From: Synergistes sp.
GTDB lineage: Bacteria; Synergistota; Synergistia; Synergistales; Synergistaceae
NCBI GenBank assembly: GCA_016288355.1
Contig: JAEEYY010000253.1
Span: forward strand, 1 to 8,844
Reading direction: 5' to 3'
DNA: 8,844 nt
A model generated the notes under the pieces. That model did not search any database and had not been told where the DNA came from. It saw nothing but the letters and a program-made list of their open reading frames with translations. A program made the translations under genes and the position numbers. Shown in pieces: positions 6,957 to 8,844 of this stretch (the stretch's first letter is position 1; each line of letters opens with the position of its first letter).

Positions 6957-8213
6957 ATGTCGGAACAGAACAGCGTATGGAAGTCTTATCGTTTCCCGAT
7001 CATTCTGATCATTGCGATAGTGATCGGCTGCATCATCGGCTCGGTCATGGGAGAAAAGGCCCTGGTCCTCAAGCCGCTCGGAGATCTCTTCGTGAACGCG
7101 ATGTTCATGGTCGTCGTGCCTCTCGTTTTCACGACGATATGCAGCGCGGTGGCGTCTATGTCGTCGATGGAGCGTCTCGGCAAGGTCATGAGGAACCTCG
7201 TCCTTGTATTCGCGGTCACCGGCGCAATAGCTGCTGTCCTTATGCTCATCGCGGTAGCGCTCTTCCCGCCGGCACAGGGCACGGTCCTGCAGCTCCAGGC
7301 TCCGGAAGAGCTTAAGGCTTTCAGCACTGCAGAGCAGGTGGTAAAGGCTTTCACAACAGATGATTTCGTTGGTCTGCTGTCGCGCCGCGCAATGCTGCCG
7401 CTCATTATTTTCACGATATTCTTCGGCTTCTGCCTGCAGTCTCTCGGTGAGCGCGGACGTGAGTTCGGACGCAGCATCGCTGTCGCGGCCGACGCCCTGC
7501 TGCAGATGGTAAGATATCTTATGTACTACGCCCCTATAGGCCTTGCCGCTTACTTTGCGACACTCGTCGGCGACTACGGCCCGCAGCTTCTCGGCGCATA
7601 CTTCCGCTCGATGGTCGTCTACCATGTCGTGACTTTCGCTTATTTCTTCATAGCCTTCACGATCTACTCATGGTGGGGCACGAACGGACACGGCGTACGC
7701 ACCTTCTGGAGCCGCATCATCCCGCCGGCAATAATGGCTCTCGGCTCCGGCAGCAGCGCGGCCACGCTGCCTATCAACCTTGAAGCGGCAAACAGCATGG
7801 GCATCCCGCACGACATCAGCGAGATAGTTCTTCCTATCGGAGCCACGGCTCATATGGAGGGATCCTGCCTTTCCGGTATTCTTAAGATATCCTTCCTCTT
7901 CGGAATCTTCGGCATTCCCTTTACCGGCTTCGGCACGATGGCGACCGCTGTTGCGGTGGCGGTGCTTTCCGGCGTCGTTCTTTCCGGTATCCCCGGAGGA
8001 GGTCTTGTCGGTGAGATGCTTATAGTAAGCCTCTACGGCTTCCCGCCGGAAGCTTTCCCGATCATCGCGACGATCGGCTTCCTTGTCGACCCGGCCGCAA
8101 CGATGGTCAACGCGACCGGAGATACCTGCTCCGCGCTTATGATCTCGCGCCTCGTCGAAGGGAAAGACTGGTTCGTTAAGGCTATGTCCGGAAAAACTGA
8201 AGAGGCCGCGTAA
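6957..8213 (+). CDS. Dicarboxylate/amino acid:cation symporter (DAACS / glutamate-transporter fold)
   Basis: The 418-residue product has the length and hydrophobic pattern of the sodium/proton-coupled Glt/DctA/SstT family, an inner-membrane importer with eight helices and two re-entrant hairpins. Hairpin 1 carries GSGSSAATLP (263-272). The helix 7 motif, usually NMDGT, reads HMEGS (299-303). Hairpin 2 has SGIPGGG (353-359), and helix 8 reads VDPAATMVNATGD (377-389). Compared with GltPh, Asp378, Thr382, Asn385 and Asp389 occupy the positions of Asp394, Thr398, Asn401 and Asp405. Ala381 replaces Arg397, which binds the side-chain carboxylate of aspartate or glutamate. Cation coupling is therefore likely kept, but an acidic amino acid is a doubtful substrate; a neutral one is a reasonable guess. 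The gene has its own promoter, start site and terminator and appears monocistronic. Family is sure; substrate is open. Confidence 0.93.
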   Translation: MSEQNSVWKSYRFPIILIIAIVIGCIIGSVMGEKALVLKPLGDLFVNAMFMVVVPLVFTTICSAVASMSSMERLGKVMRNLVLVFAVTGAIAAVLMLIAVALFPPAQGTVLQLQAPEELKAFSTAEQVVKAFTTDDFVGLLSRRAMLPLIIFTIFFGFCLQSLGERGREFGRSIAVAADALLQMVRYLMYYAPIGLAAYFATLVGDYGPQLLGAYFRSMVVYHVVTFAYFFIAFTIYSWWGTNGHGVRTFWSRIIPPAIMALGSGSSAATLPINLEAANSMGIPHDISEIVLPIGATAHMEGSCLSGILKISFLFGIFGIPFTGFGTMATAVAVAVLSGVVLSGIPGGGLVGEMLIVSLYGFPPEAFPIIATIGFLVDPAATMVNATGDTCSALMISRLVEGKDWFVKAMSGKTEEAA

Positions 8214-8247
8214 TAACTTTTTAACGTTCAGTCGATAAAACAGTCTG

Positions 8248-8280
8248 CAGGCCCCGGGGCACATTCCCGGGGCCTGTTTT
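8248..8280 (+). terminator. Strong intrinsic terminator of the symporter gene
   Basis: CAGGCCCCGGG (8248-8258) pairs perfectly with CCCGGGGCCTG (8266-8276) around a 7-base loop. TTTT (8277-8280) follows, and after one A two more T. It begins 35 bases after the symporter stop codon. Confidence 0.92.
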
Positions 8281-8368
8281 ATTAACGCGTCCGCTGCTGA
8301 CCTTGAATAACAATTCCTTTGGATAACGGCTTCATTTTCAGAGACTTTTGGCAGCCGATATTTTATGC

Positions 8369-8397
8369 TTGTCATTTATAGTAAAGACTAATAAAAT
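8369..8397 (+). promoter_or_regulatory. Sigma70-type promoter of the PepSY gene
   Basis: TTGTCA (8369-8374) and TAAAAT (8392-8397) each match five of six consensus bases and are separated by the ideal 17 bp. Transcription would start near 8404, about 50 bases before ATG 8455. The remaining spacer after the terminator (8281-8368) shows nothing recognisable. Confidence 0.65.
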
Positions 8398-8454
8398 GCT
8401 TTTTATAGTGTTTTTAAATAAAAAACGACTGAAAGCATCAGGAGGAATATATAC

Positions 8455-8844
8455 ATGAAAAAAACGGCAATTTTAGTCGCTGCGGCATTAATGCTTATTT
8501 CGGCGGTCTCTGCCTCTGCGGCGGAACAGTATATAGGTGAAGCAAAGGCCAAGGAGATAGCGCTGAAGCATGCCGGGGTTCCGCAGCAGGCGGCGAGTTT
8601 TACAAAGATGAAGTTTGAACAGGAGTACGGTTACGGCAGAACCGAATATGAATTGGTATTCCTGGCGAACGGCGTGAGATATGAGTACGAGATCGACGCC
8701 GTTACCGGCCGGATCTACGAGTTCTCCTCCAAGAGCACGCCGGCTTTCCAGAAGGAACAAAACACTTTGGTAAAGCAGATAAGTGAGGCCGAAGCAAAGA
8801 AGATAATAGCTTCCCGGCTCCCCGGGGCTGCCGAGAAAGATATC
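8455..8844 (+). CDS. Exported PepSY-domain protein, 3'-truncated by the window
   Basis: The frame is open from ATG 8455 to the window edge (130 residues visible). AGGAGG at 8440-8445 lies 9 bases before the start. Residues 1-22 form a typical signal peptide: MKK, a hydrophobic core, then ASA with cleavage likely before Ala23. A PepSY unit covers about 28-90, from GEAKAKEIALKHAGV to the characteristic YEYEIDAVTGRIYEF (76-90). A second unit starts near 109 with ISEAEAKKIIASRLPGA. Tandem PepSY proteins are secreted or periplasmic; the domain has been proposed to inhibit proteases or to bind ligands, but the role of small stand-alone members is mostly unknown. The gene follows a terminator and has its own promoter, so it is a separate unit from the symporter. 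Family call is good; function is open. Confidence 0.82.
   Translation, partial: MKKTAILVAAALMLISAVSASAAEQYIGEAKAKEIALKHAGVPQQAASFTKMKFEQEYGYGRTEYELVFLANGVRYEYEIDAVTGRIYEFSSKSTPAFQKEQNTLVKQISEAEAKKIIASRLPGAAEKDI

Noticed and set aside
7668..8375. Minus-strand open frame (235 codons) opposite the symporter and its terminator
   Set aside because: It is antisense to a clear transporter, rich in charged residues as expected for the complement of membrane-helix codons, and runs through a strong terminator hairpin.

Overview
The window looks like chromosomal sequence from a diderm (Gram-negative type) bacterium with GC-rich genes and AT-rich spacers. An alpha-2-macroglobulin gene overlapping a penicillin-binding protein 1C gene is a pairing known from diderm envelopes, and several products carry export or lipoprotein signals. 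The gene mix and base composition would suit a Synergistota-like anaerobe, but that is a guess from style and not shown by any marker gene here.

Layout. Positions 2-2170 (+) hold the 3' part of a bacterial alpha-2-macroglobulin gene whose start lies before the window; the thioester motif CIEQ is intact. It overlaps pbpC (2157-4460, +), a complete PBP1C with glycosyltransferase, transpeptidase and C-terminal domains. A small CGGC-domain, cysteine-rich protein (4505-4924, +) follows, with a possible promoter inside the end of pbpC. A hairpin terminator that can work in both directions (4972-4998) separates this group from a convergent CotH-kinase-family lipoprotein gene (5040-6482, -). A spacer of about 470 bp, very AT-rich in its middle, carries promoter-like sites and a phased 11-bp repeat. 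It divides the CotH gene from a divergent dicarboxylate/amino-acid:cation symporter gene (6957-8213, +), which ends at a strong terminator (8248-8280). A well-formed promoter (8369-8397) then leads to an exported PepSY-repeat protein (8455 to the window edge, +).

How the genes work together. In the known pair, alpha-2-macroglobulin traps attacking proteases in the periplasm while PBP1C is thought to repair peptidoglycan. The CGGC protein may be co-expressed with them but its function is unknown. The CotH-like lipoprotein, the symporter and the PepSY protein each have their own signals and look like independent units, although all are envelope or export proteins. I see no RNA gene, CRISPR array, insertion sequence or prophage gene. 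The points most worth a second look are the symporter's altered substrate-site residues, the lipoprotein form of a CotH kinase, the CGGC gene next to pbpC, and the 21-bp phased repeat upstream of the symporter.
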